A stretch of 64,000 nt of DNA from Dryococelus australis (GCA_029891345.1 CM056995.1:213355047-213419046), one strand, 5' to 3'; numbered from the stretch's first letter, positions 36,822-49,212 are shown. Made by a program: numbers and translations. Notes: a model not told the origin generated them from the sequence alone.

Positions 36822-37907
36822 ACGACTGGGGACCCCTTTCTGAAATCCACCAGTCCCAAACACACAGAGTCGACAGCCACCTGTTCTAGACCTCCAGGGA
36901 TAGAACAGTGGAGCCCTAACCATTATAAACTCCTCCAACCAGGGCTAGACAGTACATTTGAGTTGTATCCCTGCCGGACCATGTAGGTGCTGGCGGGGTA
37001 TTTGCTTAGGTGTAACGGCCTGGCCTTGGTTGAGATACTACAATCAGTAGGAGCAGGAAGGTTGCCCACACTGCATCAACACTTCTGGTCTGCCCACCAG
37101 GTTGGGAAGGGGGAGGGGGGCTTCTGAAGCAACGAGCTCGTCCCACCAACTGCTACTGTTAGTACTCTCTTCTAGGGTTTTGTCTCGCATTCGTAGTGCA
37201 CAACCAATTTCATTCAGTGGCAGTCTACACTCTATGTCATACAAGGTAAGGCATGGCTCCTGGAGAGATGAATAAAAGATTGCACACATCGCTACCATGC
37301 AGCAGGCTGTATTGGCTCCACTGACAGTGGGCAGACAGGCAGAATGAGACTGCACCGCCTTAGTAAGGCTTTTGGAGAGACCGGCATCTCCTGTATCTAA
37401 CTACATTGTTTTCCCTCTGTATAAGTGTACACACCAGGATTATCATCCTGTCCTGAGTGGTGTATTACACGGAACTGAGGTAAGGTACGGTATCTCCAAT
37501 TCCAGATTCTGGAGTTCAGAGGGAGTCGGCTGGAATCTGCGGTACCATGTTGGCCTACACGATGCCATCAGCCTGAAGACTGCACTATCAACTCCTGTCT
37601 ACAGCCAGCCACCACTCTTCAACAGGCCGAAGAGGTCGTCAGTAAGTCTGTTAAACCCAACACCTCCTGTCAGCCATCTACCGTAACTCGTAATCCTATA
37701 ATCAGCAAGAGGGTAGTCAACCATATGGGACTAGCCAGCCAGGCTATTGAGAACTTCCTCTCATTATGTAAAGCAACTTGCCATACAAATATATCAAGGC
37801 AGAAGCGGCCATTCGTAAATCCCTAAACACATCTTCTGGCCTAGTGTAAATAAAGCTACGACGACCGTGCCACATACTCAGTAACCCGGGCACGCATCAA
37901 CTCACAG
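36645..37907 (+). repeat. Retroelement-like repeat R, copy 1 (uninterrupted)
   Basis: It aligns in order with two separated blocks at 40317-40756 and 43050-43680. Shared landmarks are CTTGGTAGGAG..AGCACGA near the start, TTTATTTCTAGAGTAA, GGCCTGGCCTT near 37019, TCTGGAGTTCAGAG near 37508 versus TCTGGAGTCAAGAG, and GACCGTGCCACA...GGCACGCATCAAC at the end. In the 37.2-37.35 kb part both copies conserve a similar plus-strand frame (SM-x-YK-x-RH, then RQAE-x-DC), like the start of a gag coiled coil. I read it as LTR tail plus leader and gag start of an old Gypsy-like element; the copies are strongly diverged. Confidence 0.55.
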
Positions 37908-38700
37908 GGGCGGGAGAAGAGGTCCATCCACGGCTTCACGCCACTGACGTGGAGCTTCACCGGGGCTGCTTCACCATCACTGCTCTCTGGACGAAGGGAA
38001 ACCATCGACGAGTCTTCAACCGGAGAAGCAGCACAAGAAGGTCAGATGACAAGCCGCCTCAGATGGTCAACGAGGACCTGGTGTCACCTGACAATTGGGC
38101 CGAACCGCCAGCGCAGCTTCCCGGGTGGAGGAAGAGGATCCAGATCCACAGTGAACTTGCTGTCGAATAAAAAATCCCTCAGCTTCCAGCAACTGTAGCT
38201 GGAAAGGTGGCAGCACCAACAGAACCACTGCCTCCACTGGCTACACAGTCAACAGCGATGGTGTCTTCAACCAAGGAGGTAGGCGACACAGCCTCCAACG
38301 TATCCCTGACAGGAATGGAGCCATCCGGCACCACGACCAAACCACAAGCCCCTAATCTTGAAGGAGAAAATGAGCCGCAAATCAGAGCCATCAAACCTGA
38401 GGTCCTGACACAATCTCCAGCTTCGGCCCAAACGAGGGGGTAGGCGACGCATCCTCCAGACTGCCTCTGATGGCAATGCAGCCCGCAAAACAGCACAACG
38501 ATGCAACCACAGGTCTCTCCCCCCCCCCCCCAGTATCTAGAGGTCAGCCCTAGACTATTGCCGAGGACTGTCCCTCCATGACAGCCATCCTTCCACATCG
38601 CCTGCAGCCGCCATATGCCTGTCAAGCCAGCTCTGTGCCAGATCGGTATCGCGAGGCTCCCTGGTGGCCAAATGCTCACTTCACCTGGCCGTATTTATAG
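37908..38700 (+). other. GC-rich retroelement-like tail, unassigned
   Basis: Pro/Thr/Ser-rich frames, with an imperfect internal repeat of about 170 bp (GGTAGGCGACACAGCCTCCA near 38279 and GGTAGGCGACGCATCCTCCA near 38440). A TATTTATAG at about 38692 lies at its end. It probably belongs to the neighbouring retroelement remains. No domain recognised. Confidence 0.3.
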
Positions 38701-39414
38701 TATGCGGCACTACATAAGTGGGGGTGGCCACCAAAGAAGAGAATACCGAAACTGGAAAGAAAGTGCCATGCACGAACAGACCTAAATTTGATAGCAGTCA
38801 ATATGCTATCATTCTTAACTATTCAATAACCACGTACCGCCATCATACATTATTAAGTGAACAGTGCAGTTGCATAATTATCAAAAATCCTGGGTGCTTA
38901 ACTTAAGCACAATTCTTTAACCTAACTTTCTTACTGCCGTTATCAGCTGTGCAATTTCCTTTTACTAGCCTAGGTGAGATTAAGTAACTGTCCAGTGCAA
39001 TGTAATGGCTGACAGTGCCGTTCATAAAGTTTCACGTTAACACTTTGGACACCTCCTAGTGCCAGTACACATAACCTGTGTTAAGAAGACATCACGTGTG
39101 TAAAAACATTTGAATTCGCTGAATTCTTGTTGAAAAGAAAATGGACAGTAATCATTAAAATTTCAATGTTTTGCTGAAAGCAATTTACAAAGATAATTGA
39201 ATCTGCTTTGTATAGAATCACCTCAATAAAATGTAAATATATTCTTAGTATTGTGTAAAATTAATAATCAATTTTATATTCTCAAAGCAAACCCAAGTTC
39301 AATTTTATGCTGTAGATAATATTTTTGCTTTTTAATAACTCATTTTTTGTTTTATGTAGCATCACTTCAAGAAACATCAAGTCTTACTGATTATGTTGTA
39401 AAGTATATATGCAT
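38701..39414. other. No recognisable gene
   Basis: AT-rich spacer up to the hAT terminus. Confidence 0.5.
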
Positions 39415-40316
39415 CAGTGGCGTCTCGTTAGGGCAAGCACTGCAATTTGTGCTTGCCCAAACAGTTTCCCGACAATGCTATATTTAAAATAAATATTAAA
39501 TTCTAACTTATATTTACTTTAAGGTAACTTTTCACTCATGCGGTACACATTCTACTCAGGAAACAATACTGTACATTATAATAAAACAACTCGTTAGCTA
39601 GCAAAACCAAAATGTTTGGAAGCGCTATATGTAATGCTTTCAGCAGGTAGGCGGTCGCAATGGTTTCCCGACCGACAGAGGGGAGGAAGGATAAGAAGAC
39701 CACTTGGGGAGGAGCTGGTCTTATGGCTGCATCGACCTGTGTTAGAAGCTAAGATGGTAGTTTCTTCTCTGAACTGAAGCGTACATAGCGGAAGCTGATC
39801 TACCCACAGACAGGGTGTAGTTTACAGTAATTAGATATAGGTGTGGGAAAGTTCGTACGCACAACACGAATCGTATTGTCTTTATTTCATTTAGTGTAGG
39901 TGCTGAGACTATTATACATATTTGTGCGCAATGTCTACCCTACATAAAAATTATAAAGTTACCATGTGAGACTGAGAACCGAGTAGATAGAATGAGTGCA
40001 ACAGAAACATATGGATGTAAGTGTGGTGTGCGTGGATTACGAGTGAAGCATTTTTCCAGCAGTGCTTTCACTTTTCTGGAAAGATGTGACATCATAAAAT
40101 AGGGTAGGCCGACACCTGAACTTACAGGCGCGACAACACGCAGGAAAGGTAATTTTTTACGTCATTTCCAAACAAAAATATTTATCAGAAACACTCATGG
40201 TTAGCTGGATTTAGTTGCCTAAGCAAACTGTTTTGCGGGCCATGTTTTAATTTTCAAAGGTATTCTGACATTAAAAATTTCTGCAATGCTGTTCAAAAAC
40301 ACGAGCATTCTGAAGT
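39415..40316 (+). mobile_element. hAT transposon, 5' part with TTF-type zinc finger remnant
   Basis: It starts CAGTGGCGTCTCG, a usual hAT terminus (CAGTGGCG...). At about 40110-40310 the plus strand encodes the N-terminal TTF/ZMYM-type finger of hAT transposases: GRPTPELTGATTRRKGNFLR in one frame, then SWLAGFSCLSKLFCGPCFNF and AVQKHEHSE in another, with the F-C-x-x-C-F core and the K-H-E-H-S motif. There is thus at least one frameshift and a stop. The reading ends where repeat R copy 2 begins; the catalytic core of the transposase was not found beyond it. Confidence 0.7.
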
Positions 40317-40756
40317 CCCATCTGCTTGGTAGGAGATAGCACGAATCACTATATTTATTGAGTCCTCAATAAATACAGCTTGTTCTCTATCCTAACACTT
40401 TTATTTCTAGAGTAACAGCTACTTCACTCACTAGGAATAAGTCGCACTGTGCACTACTGACAGAAACCGTAACTTTTGTAACTCTGAACTAACTTGACTG
40501 AGGCACCCCCTCTGGAGACACAGCAGTCTGGAACACACCCATTAGACGGCCGCCTGTTGCTTCCTACTACCCCCCACGCACCCAGGTGCTTGGAGGAAGG
40601 AACAGAGGAGCCACAACAACTAGGAATACCTTCCACCAAGGTGAGACAGCAAACCTAGATTGTATCACCTACCAGAGCACCTAGGTGTTGGGGGGGGGGG
40701 GGCGATATTGGCCTGGGTGTTGCGGCCTGGCCTTAGCTGGCAAGTCAAATCCAGTA
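40317..40756 (+). repeat. Retroelement-like repeat R, copy 2, left block
   Basis: It matches 36645-37040 in order. It contains a G14 run at about 40689 absent from copy 1. It is interrupted at about 40756 by a DNA transposon and resumes at 43050. Confidence 0.55.
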
Positions 40757-40838
40757 TTATTGTGTATTCGCGTTAAAGTGCGAGGGCGTGAAGCAAGTGC
40801 ACGTGATCGAATGTAAGCTGTGACAGTGAAAACATGCA

Positions 40839-40886
40839 GTGTTCACATTATCTCGGCCTGTACACAGGGCGCGATAACGTGAACAC
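40839..40886. repeat. 48-bp near-perfect palindrome
   Basis: Arms GTGTTCACATTATC and GATAACGTGAACAC are inverted repeats with one mismatch, and the 20 bases between them are themselves largely self-complementary. It lies about 80 bp inside the left end of the Tc1/IS630 element, so may be a subterminal site. Confidence 0.75.
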
Positions 40887-41447
40887 AGGGCTGTCCGGAA
40901 TACTCGATGCGCAAGCAGAGAAATATATGCACAGATATGCAAAGGTTGACGAAACTTTTGTGTATATATCAAGTAGACAACTATGTAATATCACGACCGT
41001 ATGGTACGAGCAGAGTGGAGAGATTTGAGCGGGTCGTTACAGCATGGTCATGAGAGCCAATGGGGGTGAAGTGAAGCGAGTACGGATCAGTGTCGGAATG
41101 CAAGGACGGGGGGAAATGGGAGGTCCCTGGGACGGCTTTCGTCTACCAGCAGCATCGTCCGATACGTTACCCAAGCGATTAGTCTGACCACCACACCACC
41201 GTGGCCCCACTCCATGGTAGGGGTACATAAACATCAACACGGTTAGTAATAACACACTCTGTTGTGATATTTATTTACGCCAGCGGTAGCACGTGAAACA
41301 ACAAGCAAACAAAAAGGAACAAGAAATGTACTGGTTATTCACTAACAGAACACCGACATTTATGGGGTACACAAACAACATGACGTAAAATGAACTCTAA
41401 TCGTCACTATGCATATCGCAAATGACAACACACAACACTAATTGCGT

Positions 41448-42720
41448 TCAATCAGATGAATGGCAACTGTCATCATTGAGGTTTATTATGAAAGTATCCT
41501 CCTTCTGGTCTATAATGTCATCCAGTTTCCACATTTCACTTTCAACCTTTTTGACCACATTGCATACACATTTGCTCCACACATCTGGAGTATCTGCTTG
41601 TATTGCTCCTTCCAGAAATATTTTAATGTCCGACAACTTGTATGACCTATTATTCGCTGAAACAAATCCTTTAGTTCGGACCCAAACCAGTTCTATAGGA
41701 TTCAATTCGCAGTGATATGGGGGAATTCGCAGAACACACCCGCATCCCTAACCATTTCATCAACTGCATACGCATTACATGCTAATTTGTGTTGGTTAAC
41801 AATGTTGAGCAATTCCTTCTTTAACATGGCATCTTCTAAATCAATATTCTTTGCTCTTAACCAGTCCTGTATATCCTGCTTCTTAGTATTTGCATTGGGA
41901 ATTCTTTCCTTCTTACGGGAGTGGTATGGCGCGTTATCAAGCACAATAACAGCATTATCTTCAAGTCGAGGAAGTATACCTTTGAACCACTTCTCAAAGG
42001 AATCCGCACACATCTCCTCATGGTAATCTTCAGTCCTTTTGGACTTGAACACCCACAAAGCCTAACTTGCTCCCAATGTGCGTGATTATGAGGCGTTTTC
42101 ATTTGCCTGTAGGGCCTTAAATACTGGTTGATAGTCCAGAGAGAAATGCCTTTTTGGATGATGTAATAATGGCATCCACCCAGACCCTGTTTCGTGTGTG
42201 TCCTTCATTTAACCACGTTTCATCGAGGTAGTAAATTGATCGTCCACGCAAATAACATCGCCTCCATAGAATATCATCATCCCTATCTTATCAGAATACT
42301 GTCTCATCCACATCTAACAAATTTGAAGTGCAGTTCCTTTAATAAATGGTAAAATGTGGTTCTCCGAAAAGTGCGCAAATCGGGGTCGTCATTCACAACA
42401 GCAACAAATTTATCCGACAGTTGGCAGTTAATTACGGAAGTAAAACCCATGTACCTTTCTCCGTATTGCATTCCTGTCGAACCCGTCAACACTTTACGTA
42501 AACTTCCGGCGTTGTTTTTCTTTCTTCTGTGACTTCAAGGTGTGCGTGGATTTATACTCGCTTATCACACGATAAACTGTTGCACGACTTACTCCAATAG
42601 AACGTCCTGCTTTTTTAACATCATCTATATGCATGCCTGGATTCAGTTCTATCTTGACTTTATACACATTGAGAACAATGTTTTTCCGATGAATTGAGCG
42701 CCCTCCTCTTCAGTCGCTTC
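41448..42720 (-). pseudogene. Broken Tc1/IS630-like DDE transposase
   Basis: On the minus strand the order is: an N-terminal helix-turn-helix (GRSIGVSRATVYRVISEYKS, about 42545-42620), a linker block with VVNDDPDLRTFRRTTFYHLL (about 42340-42405), the first catalytic Asp in YYLDETWLNEGHTR (about 42190-42235), the second in VIVLDNAPYHSRK (about 41920-41955) and the final acidic residue in PPYHCELNPIELVWVRTKGF (about 41660-41720). All three catalytic positions are still visible. The gene is shifted between frames at least four times, for example between 42058 and 42110 and near 41705-41725. Length corresponds to the usual ~340-400 residues. It would have inserted DNA at TA. C-terminal acidic tail ends at 41448. 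Confidence 0.9.
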
Positions 42721-43049
42721 TTGGCCAGACTTAACCAGCCCTGTCGGTACCGCTCACCGTCTCCTATTGTTATTACTTGGTACAGAACAGAGTATGGAAC
42801 ATCACATCGTTCGGCCTACAGGTACTTACATTCACACGTAACAGAACAACACATTTAAAGCCACACCTACAGTCAAACTAACACAATATCACAACAAAAT
42901 AAAGACAATCCCATGCCCAGGCACCAATACAGCATAGGGCACACTGCAGCAACGCCCGCTGGTTTGTGGCTTGTACACCCCCTGCTACTCACTCTGGTAT
43001 CACGCGCTCGTGTGTACAAACCCCAACTCTTACTTCTTGACGAATGGAC

Positions 43050-43680
43050 TATAGTATTGGTGGCCCACATGGCTCAAAGTCTCTGATCTGCCCGCAGACA
43101 TGTGGGATTAGTGGAGACTTACCGAGCTTGTGCCACAAATCATCTACTGGACTTACACTCTCATTGGGTATCTTCTTCAGCGGCGAACTAAACTCTATGA
43201 CTTACAAGATAAGACACCGCCGAAGGCAAATGGATTCAAAGATTGCTCCTCTTGCTGTCCAGCAGCTGAGTACCTTAGCCCTTCTTATGAAGGAAAGGCA
43301 GGCGGAACGGGACTGCCGTCTCACCGAGATTACGGGCAGTCTCAATTGTCCATGTAGTACGATATATTCATTTTCCACTGCTCGTCCGCACCAGTCCCTA
43401 CTATCACCCGGTGGTGAGGGGTTTAGTCTACCAGACTGAAGCTAAGTACGGTCTAGCCAATCCTAACTTCTGGAGTCAAGAGTCAGCGGACTGGAACTTG
43501 AAGTACAACGTAATTTAACTCAATCAGTTAATCCACATTACCAACTGACCAAAGACCTTCCGAGTAAGTCACGTTTCTAACACCTCCCCTCAACCACCTA
43601 TAACCACGCACTTGGTCTAGCACATCAAATCTCAATGACCGTGCCACACAGTCAATAACCAGGCACGCATCAACCTTGAT
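43050..43680 (+). repeat. Retroelement-like repeat R, copy 2, right block
   Basis: It matches 37070-37907: landmarks TCTGCCC at the start, the RQAERDC-encoding stretch near 43285-43320, GGTTTAGTCTACCAGACTGA near 43425 and GACCGTGCCACAC...GGCACGCATCAAC near 43637-43676. Copy 1 has about 170 bp extra (37690-37860). Confidence 0.55.
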
Positions 43681-44280
43681 AGTGCAACAACAGAGGGTGT
43701 GCTTTATACCATGTCGCTGCTAGTGTTAAAAAGGATACATTAGTTGTTAGTGTTGCATATAAACCTGATATTTTAGAAAAAATTTAAACTATACTGGATA
43801 AAAACTTAGAATCAGTACGTAATAATTTTAAACTGTGATTTTTACGCTGTCCTATTGTGACGGACAAACACCATTCATTTGGGTGAATAAGACAGTCGCA
43901 TCAATACAGCTATACTATATTTCATTCCCAACTAATGCTTGGAGAAAAAAATAACAGTAAATAAGATGTGGTACAGTTTTGTAGTTTGCGTGCATCTTGA
44001 GAATACATATTGTACATCCAGCACAACTAATGACAACCTGATATACTTTCCCATTTATGTTATAAAAAAAAAAAAAACTGTGCAAATATTAATGAAAGGG
44101 TATAAATATACAAACTTTTCTCAAGAATATTGAACCCCAGAACTTTTACACATTTAGTGCTTACAGGTACCATTTATCATGCATTATCAAATCTTGTAAT
44201 AAAAAGTTTACATTGTACAGCCTTGCACCAAATTTTATTGAACTGATCAAATAGTATTTACTTGAAGCATTCCACATCAC
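43681..44280. other. Unassigned; could be the continuation of the interrupted hAT element
   Basis: A short coding-like plus-strand stretch (SVAYKPDILEKI, then DKNLESVRNN near 43745-43840) follows repeat R directly. I do not recognise it. No TIR was found. Confidence 0.25.
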
Positions 44281-44283
44281 CAA

Positions 44284-44345
44284 CCTACAGTAAACTCCCG
44301 ATTTACTGGAGACGGCTTAACTGTCGAGTCACCAGTTCAAAGTCA
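44284..44345 (+). repeat. Possible pogo/Tigger-like terminus
   Basis: TACAGTAAACTCCCGATTTA followed by CTGGAGACGGCTTAACTG resembles the CAGT-start pogo/Tigger ends (CAGTNNANNCTCGATTATCCG...). No partner end was located. Confidence 0.35.
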
Positions 44346-45207
44346 AATACTGAACAGCTGCCGCCAGTTGCACCCCGCTGTTATTTATAACTAGCCCACA
44401 CAGGAAGTTAATTACCAGACTGCAGTCGAGTGACAGATTAATTTTAATATTAAGAGTTTGGGTACTACATTTAGACACATTTTTAACAGAAATATATGTG
44501 AAACTCTGAAGTATTAGGAATTCGGAGAAATTGTCAGGCAGCACACTTCCATTCATAATAATGAAGTATTTCATGATTAAAACTGGCATCTGCTCATCAA
44601 AAAGGTGAATTTTGTAGTTTACAGTAGTTCCTACATGCAGAGAGGCTATTTATAAATTAACCATTGCTCAGAGTGCAACTGGATAACAAAATAAAGTATG
44701 ACATTAACATAAATATTAATTTATGAAAAAAGTATTTCATCGCAAACAACACGTGATTTTAATAAATAAATAAAATTTATTTCCGCTTTGTTGCTAGAGG
44801 GAAAGGAGTCGGGACAAAAAAATTGATGAACCGGCCTCAGAATGGCTTGACGATAGTAGTCCGAATCCAAATTATTAGCTAGCAGAATCGCTTCATACAG
44901 AAGTATATTACATTAAAATATTTATATAGCTTGCAGAAAATTTAGAACTCTGAGAATTCATTCACATATTTGCATTTAACACAGTGGTGAAAAAGAGTTT
45001 CACGAGGGTCGTGGTTTCCAAATCAAGCCGCACGCACTGGCCAACAGATAGCAGCATGTCACGGTCACCTATTTCGCTGCTGTGTAGTGAAAAGGTATCT
45101 TATCACATCCCTATAAATTACTGTATTTCAGCGTATATAGGCCACAAATTTTTACAGAAAAATTACAACAAAAAGTGGGATGCAGCTTATATTCAAGACA
45201 CCATATT
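44346..45207. other. No recognisable gene
   Basis: AT-rich DNA, possibly the interior of a decayed pogo-like MITE. Confidence 0.4.
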
Positions 45208-45940
45208 TACTTATTTACTCGTGTATAACACACCCTATTTTCCCAAAAGAAAGGAAAAAAAATTCTGGAGTGTGTACGATACACGTAAAAAATAAAAGGA
45301 AGGGGGAGCATTAGCCATAAATTGTCCGGAGATGTTGAGGGAAGTGGCGAAACTGTCCGTTGTCTCATCTCTTGTTCTTACATCACTCCTTTCCCTTATC
45401 ACTCTCTCACTCAGTGACCCTTCAGTTATGTGTACGTCGAAACGTGTTTATGCCCCCCCCCCCCCACCACTCTGTAATAACACCCAGATGTTGCCGGTCC
45501 AGTCGATAATTCCGTCATCCTTCTTTGTTTTCATGGCAGAGGTTAGCGAGCCATGTTAGTGGAAGGCTTGATGAGGAGGGGGGGAGAAGAGATGAAACCT
45601 TTTTTTTATGTAAGGGCAGTACGACATTCTAACACGGCAAAAAAAAAAAAAGGGCCCCATCACTGCTAAAAGGAGAAAGAAAAACGAAGCTGGCTAAGTT
45701 GAGTAGTAGAAGAAAGAGGTTTCTGGGAATTTTTTATTTTGGCTTTTTGTACCCAAGTTATTTAATTAAAGTATTTTCTAAACATATCGCAATCACCACA
45801 CATTAATTTAAAAGAGAATAATATATTCCGTACTTACTAACAGGGTGCCAGAAATTTTTGGTGCAATTTTAGTTTTAAAAATTTTTTCCCTGGGACTTGT
45901 TGCAAAAATCATGATGTGACTATACACGAGTAAATACAGT
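45208..45940. mobile_element. Pogo/Tc1-like MITE (0.73 kb)
   Basis: TATTTACTCGTGTATA occurs at 45212-45227 and as its exact inverse at 45921-45936. This terminus (TATTTACTCGTGTATAA.RC.CACC) is well known from pogo-like MITEs of many animals. The interior includes poly-C and poly-A runs and no transposase. Boundaries are good to about 5 bp. Confidence 0.65.
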
Positions 45941-46796
45941 ATTAGCAAAAAAAAAAAAATTACTCCCAAAACATGTTTAGAAATTTGTCAACAAACAGTA
46001 CATTTTAAAGTTTTAAGTTAGTTTCAAAGGAAGGCAAGGGAAGAAACAGGTTTTAAATATATTATGCGAAATTAATGTAGAAATATTTTTAAAATATTCT
46101 ACAGTAGATGTGGTCTCTTCAATTAATATGAAGTATGCACATGGCGACATTAGCAGCAAGCACTAAAAAGGCCTATGAACAGACAAATGAAGGTGAACTA
46201 TTGCATAGTGTTTCATTTTGTTTAAACACCTAAACATTATTCTAGAACAAAGTTTAATTTGTTACACTAATAACAGCTGTTTAGTAACAGTATATAACCA
46301 AATACATAGACATTTTGTCTACAATCTCTTCCTGCCCACATATTCCTCCGATGTCTGTTGTGCAAATGTAGGCTGTCAAAATAGCCAACATGAAATTTTC
46401 TTGCAATCATTCACGCATCAGCTGATACAGTATTTTGTGTATGTGATGATGTTAATATCATTTACGACGCCACACACTGGCCGTCAAAAAATTGAATTCT
46501 TATTGACTACATAATGTTATTTGTTTACATAATCTATATGTACAGTATGTAGGCCTAAAGTATACATTTTCCCCTCCCCATTGCTGTAACTGTGAACCCT
46601 TAGGCAGTCATTACCCCTGGAAAATTATGAGTCTACTGTACTTCAGTCTAGCTATAATAAAACACTCTCCCCAATTTGATTTGATTTTTGTTAGAATAAA
46701 AATATATACTCCAACTCTTCCATAAACAATACTGTATTCAACAATCAGTTGAACTAATTTCTGCAAGGCAAGTTGAAAGTGTTATCCTGACACATC
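45941..46796. other. No recognisable gene
   Basis: AT-rich. The 98-codon plus frame at 46218-46514 has no recognised domain. Confidence 0.45.
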
Positions 46797-47150
46797 ATTA
46801 ACACTATGACTGCCACGTCAGACATATCTGAGTGTCACCACTCTATTCTTGCAAGGCCACATCAGACAGATACAAATGACACACTCCATTTCAGAACAGG
46901 CTGTGTCAGGTATTCCTAACCGACACCAAATGGGATTTTACATTGTATTGTGAGAACATGGCCTCTGAGAGAGCATGCGTATTACTGGTTGTGCTTGGTG
47001 GTGAATAGGATTCATGATTTCAAATGAATTTCACAATCAAACAGACAATCCATGCCTTTATGATGTCAGTCATATGTGTCTGACAAGGCCATGTAATGAA
47101 GTCATCACACAATATGGCCATGTCAGACATACGTGACTGACAAATTTTAA
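46797..47150. repeat. piggyBac-like end and cluster of palindromic GTCAGACAT motifs
   Basis: TTAACACTATGACTGCC at about 46798 resembles a piggyBac-type end at a TTAA site. Inside are four related ~20-bp motifs: GTCAGACATATCTGAGTGTC (46817), ATCAGACAGATACAAATGAC (46861), GTCAGTCATATGTGTCTGAC (47065) and GTCAGACATACGTGACTGAC (47122); the last two are near-palindromes. A matching right end was not seen. Confidence 0.45.
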
Positions 47151-47574
47151 TTTTTACAATTATAAAGTATATAACCAAGTGAAATGTATATAAAATCATT
47201 TTTTCCAATACTACCAATGTGTGTGAGAGAAAAAACGTACTTAGCCTCAGGCAATGTGATAATTATGTCACATCACAAGTCAATACACACATGTTAAAGA
47301 AAACAAAAGGATTGGAGATGTTTTTAAAAAAAAACCAGTCTTTATTAGAAAAGTATAAAAGTTATGCTACTTAACACTTTTAACATAAATCACTTCACAA
47401 AGAAACAAAACTTATTACAGTTATATTACAAGATATTGCAATGGGACAGCATAACTTTAGTATTGCTACATAATTATAAATTGCCCATGTAAATTTAACT
47501 TAGTATAACATAATACATAATTTGAACTTAATGGACAGTTCAAGGTGAATAACAATGTCATATTTTCTTTGATG

Positions 47575-47985
47575 AAACCTGTATCTTGAAGGGAGATGAT
47601 AAGGGGTGGAAGAGGGTGGGGAAGGCGGGTAAACAAGCGGAATCATGTGATACCGAGTATGGGTTATGGTGACTTTTACTACAGGAATAATAATAATACA
47701 AGCTCTTACTAATTTTAAATTAGTACATTTACATGTTCTTGCATGCAATAGTGATAAACCACTCTTTCCATAAGCTAAAACCCATGTAAATATTATCACC
47801 TTTGAACAATCTGCAAACACTTTGCGTAATTGTAAAATAAGAAAAAATTATGTCATGAACTTTTACTTTTTTGTTGTCTCAAGCACACACAAAAGGGACG
47901 GAGAGGAATGTCGGGTCCCTTATCCCTATACAATATGGTACCACCTCTTCACTTCCCCCACCCACCTCCTTCAAGATACATGCAA
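47575..47985. repeat. Imperfect inverted repeat (arms about 85-100 bp)
   Basis: The reverse complement of about 47575-47670 aligns with about 47905-47985 through CTTCAAGATACA, CCCCACCC and ATGG-type blocks. Loop is about 240 bp. It may be a decayed foldback element. Confidence 0.45.
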
Positions 47986-49212
47986 CTGCACAGTGAGTGC
48001 AGTTTAGGTTAAGAAAGCATACAGCTTAAACACTTCAGGCAGCTGAATCATTTAATGTATATTTTTAGTCTTCGTTCTGTGAAATTGTGATTAGGGATGA
48101 CAATATTTTTTTCTCAACTATCAGTGAATACTATTTTTCTTAATCTTAATAGTATTAAAATGAACAATGATCACACATGCAAAGGGCTGCTGTCAGATAT
48201 TACTGCATTGTATTTTGTTGAACCTTAGCGTTGTGCGTGGGCACCCACAGTTGCTGTAAGCTACAACTTCAGGTCATATCAACACTAGGTACGAAGCATC
48301 AAAGTTTCCACCATATTAGGAGTGCAAAATTTCAAAGCGAAAAGATTACGCACCACATCTGTGTTTTCCCATCAACTTGTCTGCTCCCAACCTGTAATGA
48401 AATTATGCTACATGGTAAATTCAGTTATAACAAAAATTTGCTACAGCATTAATTTACCTTGCCATTGTCAACTTTCACAAATTATTACTGCTTTACTAGA
48501 AAATAAAATAAGCCTCTGACTATCTCAGTACAGAAAGCTGGAAAACCATTTTAACACACGTCGTATAAATTTAGAATTCAAGCAACTATGTAGATTGCCA
48601 GTAGTCTTAAAAGTTTCATATCAAAGTCGGGCAGTGATTTAAGTCGAATTTATAGCTTAGATCACTGAACTTGAGGTATCTCCATATCAGAATGCAAAAC
48701 TACCGGCTTTGCAGAAAGACTACCAAGCATCATGGATGGCAAAAGAAGCATCACTTTGAAGTCACTAGCAATACAAAGTAATCAGGGATTAAGTAGCCAC
48801 ACAAGCCTTGAAGACACAAAAGTAATGTGGACTTACAGTGATGGACCTAAAATTTATCAGATTTTTGGTCAATATTCCGCATATGATATTGACAATATAT
48901 ATAAACATAGATTTGCGCAGGACGGTGCAATCCGGTGTAGTTTTTGTTGTGTGTGATAATTTTGATATTGAATAAATTTTAGTAGTTCTGTATTGTTTAC
49001 ATAGATGGCTCTGCATGAGCGACGTATGTGACATCACAGGTACGTGCAAGTTTTTAATAAAGGGAGTGTGCTCTGTCGGATGTGTGTTTCGCTCGCTTCT
49101 TAACATAAAGCACATTTTAGAAATGAGTCTGCATTTTATTTTCACCACAGTATTCAAGGAATAGTTTTTTCCCTTAATGTAAAGGGGCACCCTATCAGAT
49201 AATGTGAAAGCT
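47986..49212. other. No recognisable gene
   Basis: A 133-codon minus frame (48789-49190) is open but has no recognised domain and is crossed by other frames. Left uncalled. Confidence 0.4.

Larger units (their letters stand above)
40757..43049 (-). mobile_element. Tc1/IS630-type DNA transposon inserted in repeat R
   Basis: This 2.3-kb segment splits repeat R copy 2 precisely; AGTATT occurs at both junctions (about 40752-40757 and 43045-43050), compatible with a TA-containing target. The right end read inward on the minus strand is TATAGTCCATTCGTCAAGAA; the left end shares only weak similarity (ATTCG, then AAAGTG), so TIRs are decayed. The minus strand codes for the transposase at 41448-42720. 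A 48-bp near-palindrome lies near its left end. Confidence 0.65.

Noticed and set aside
37044-37355. 103-codon minus-strand frame in repeat R
   Set aside because: The two R copies conserve a plus-strand reading better (RQAE-x-DC), so the minus frame is probably a shadow.
48789-49190. 133-codon minus-strand frame
   Set aside because: No domain or homology pattern recognised; it sits in AT-rich DNA where such frames are expected.
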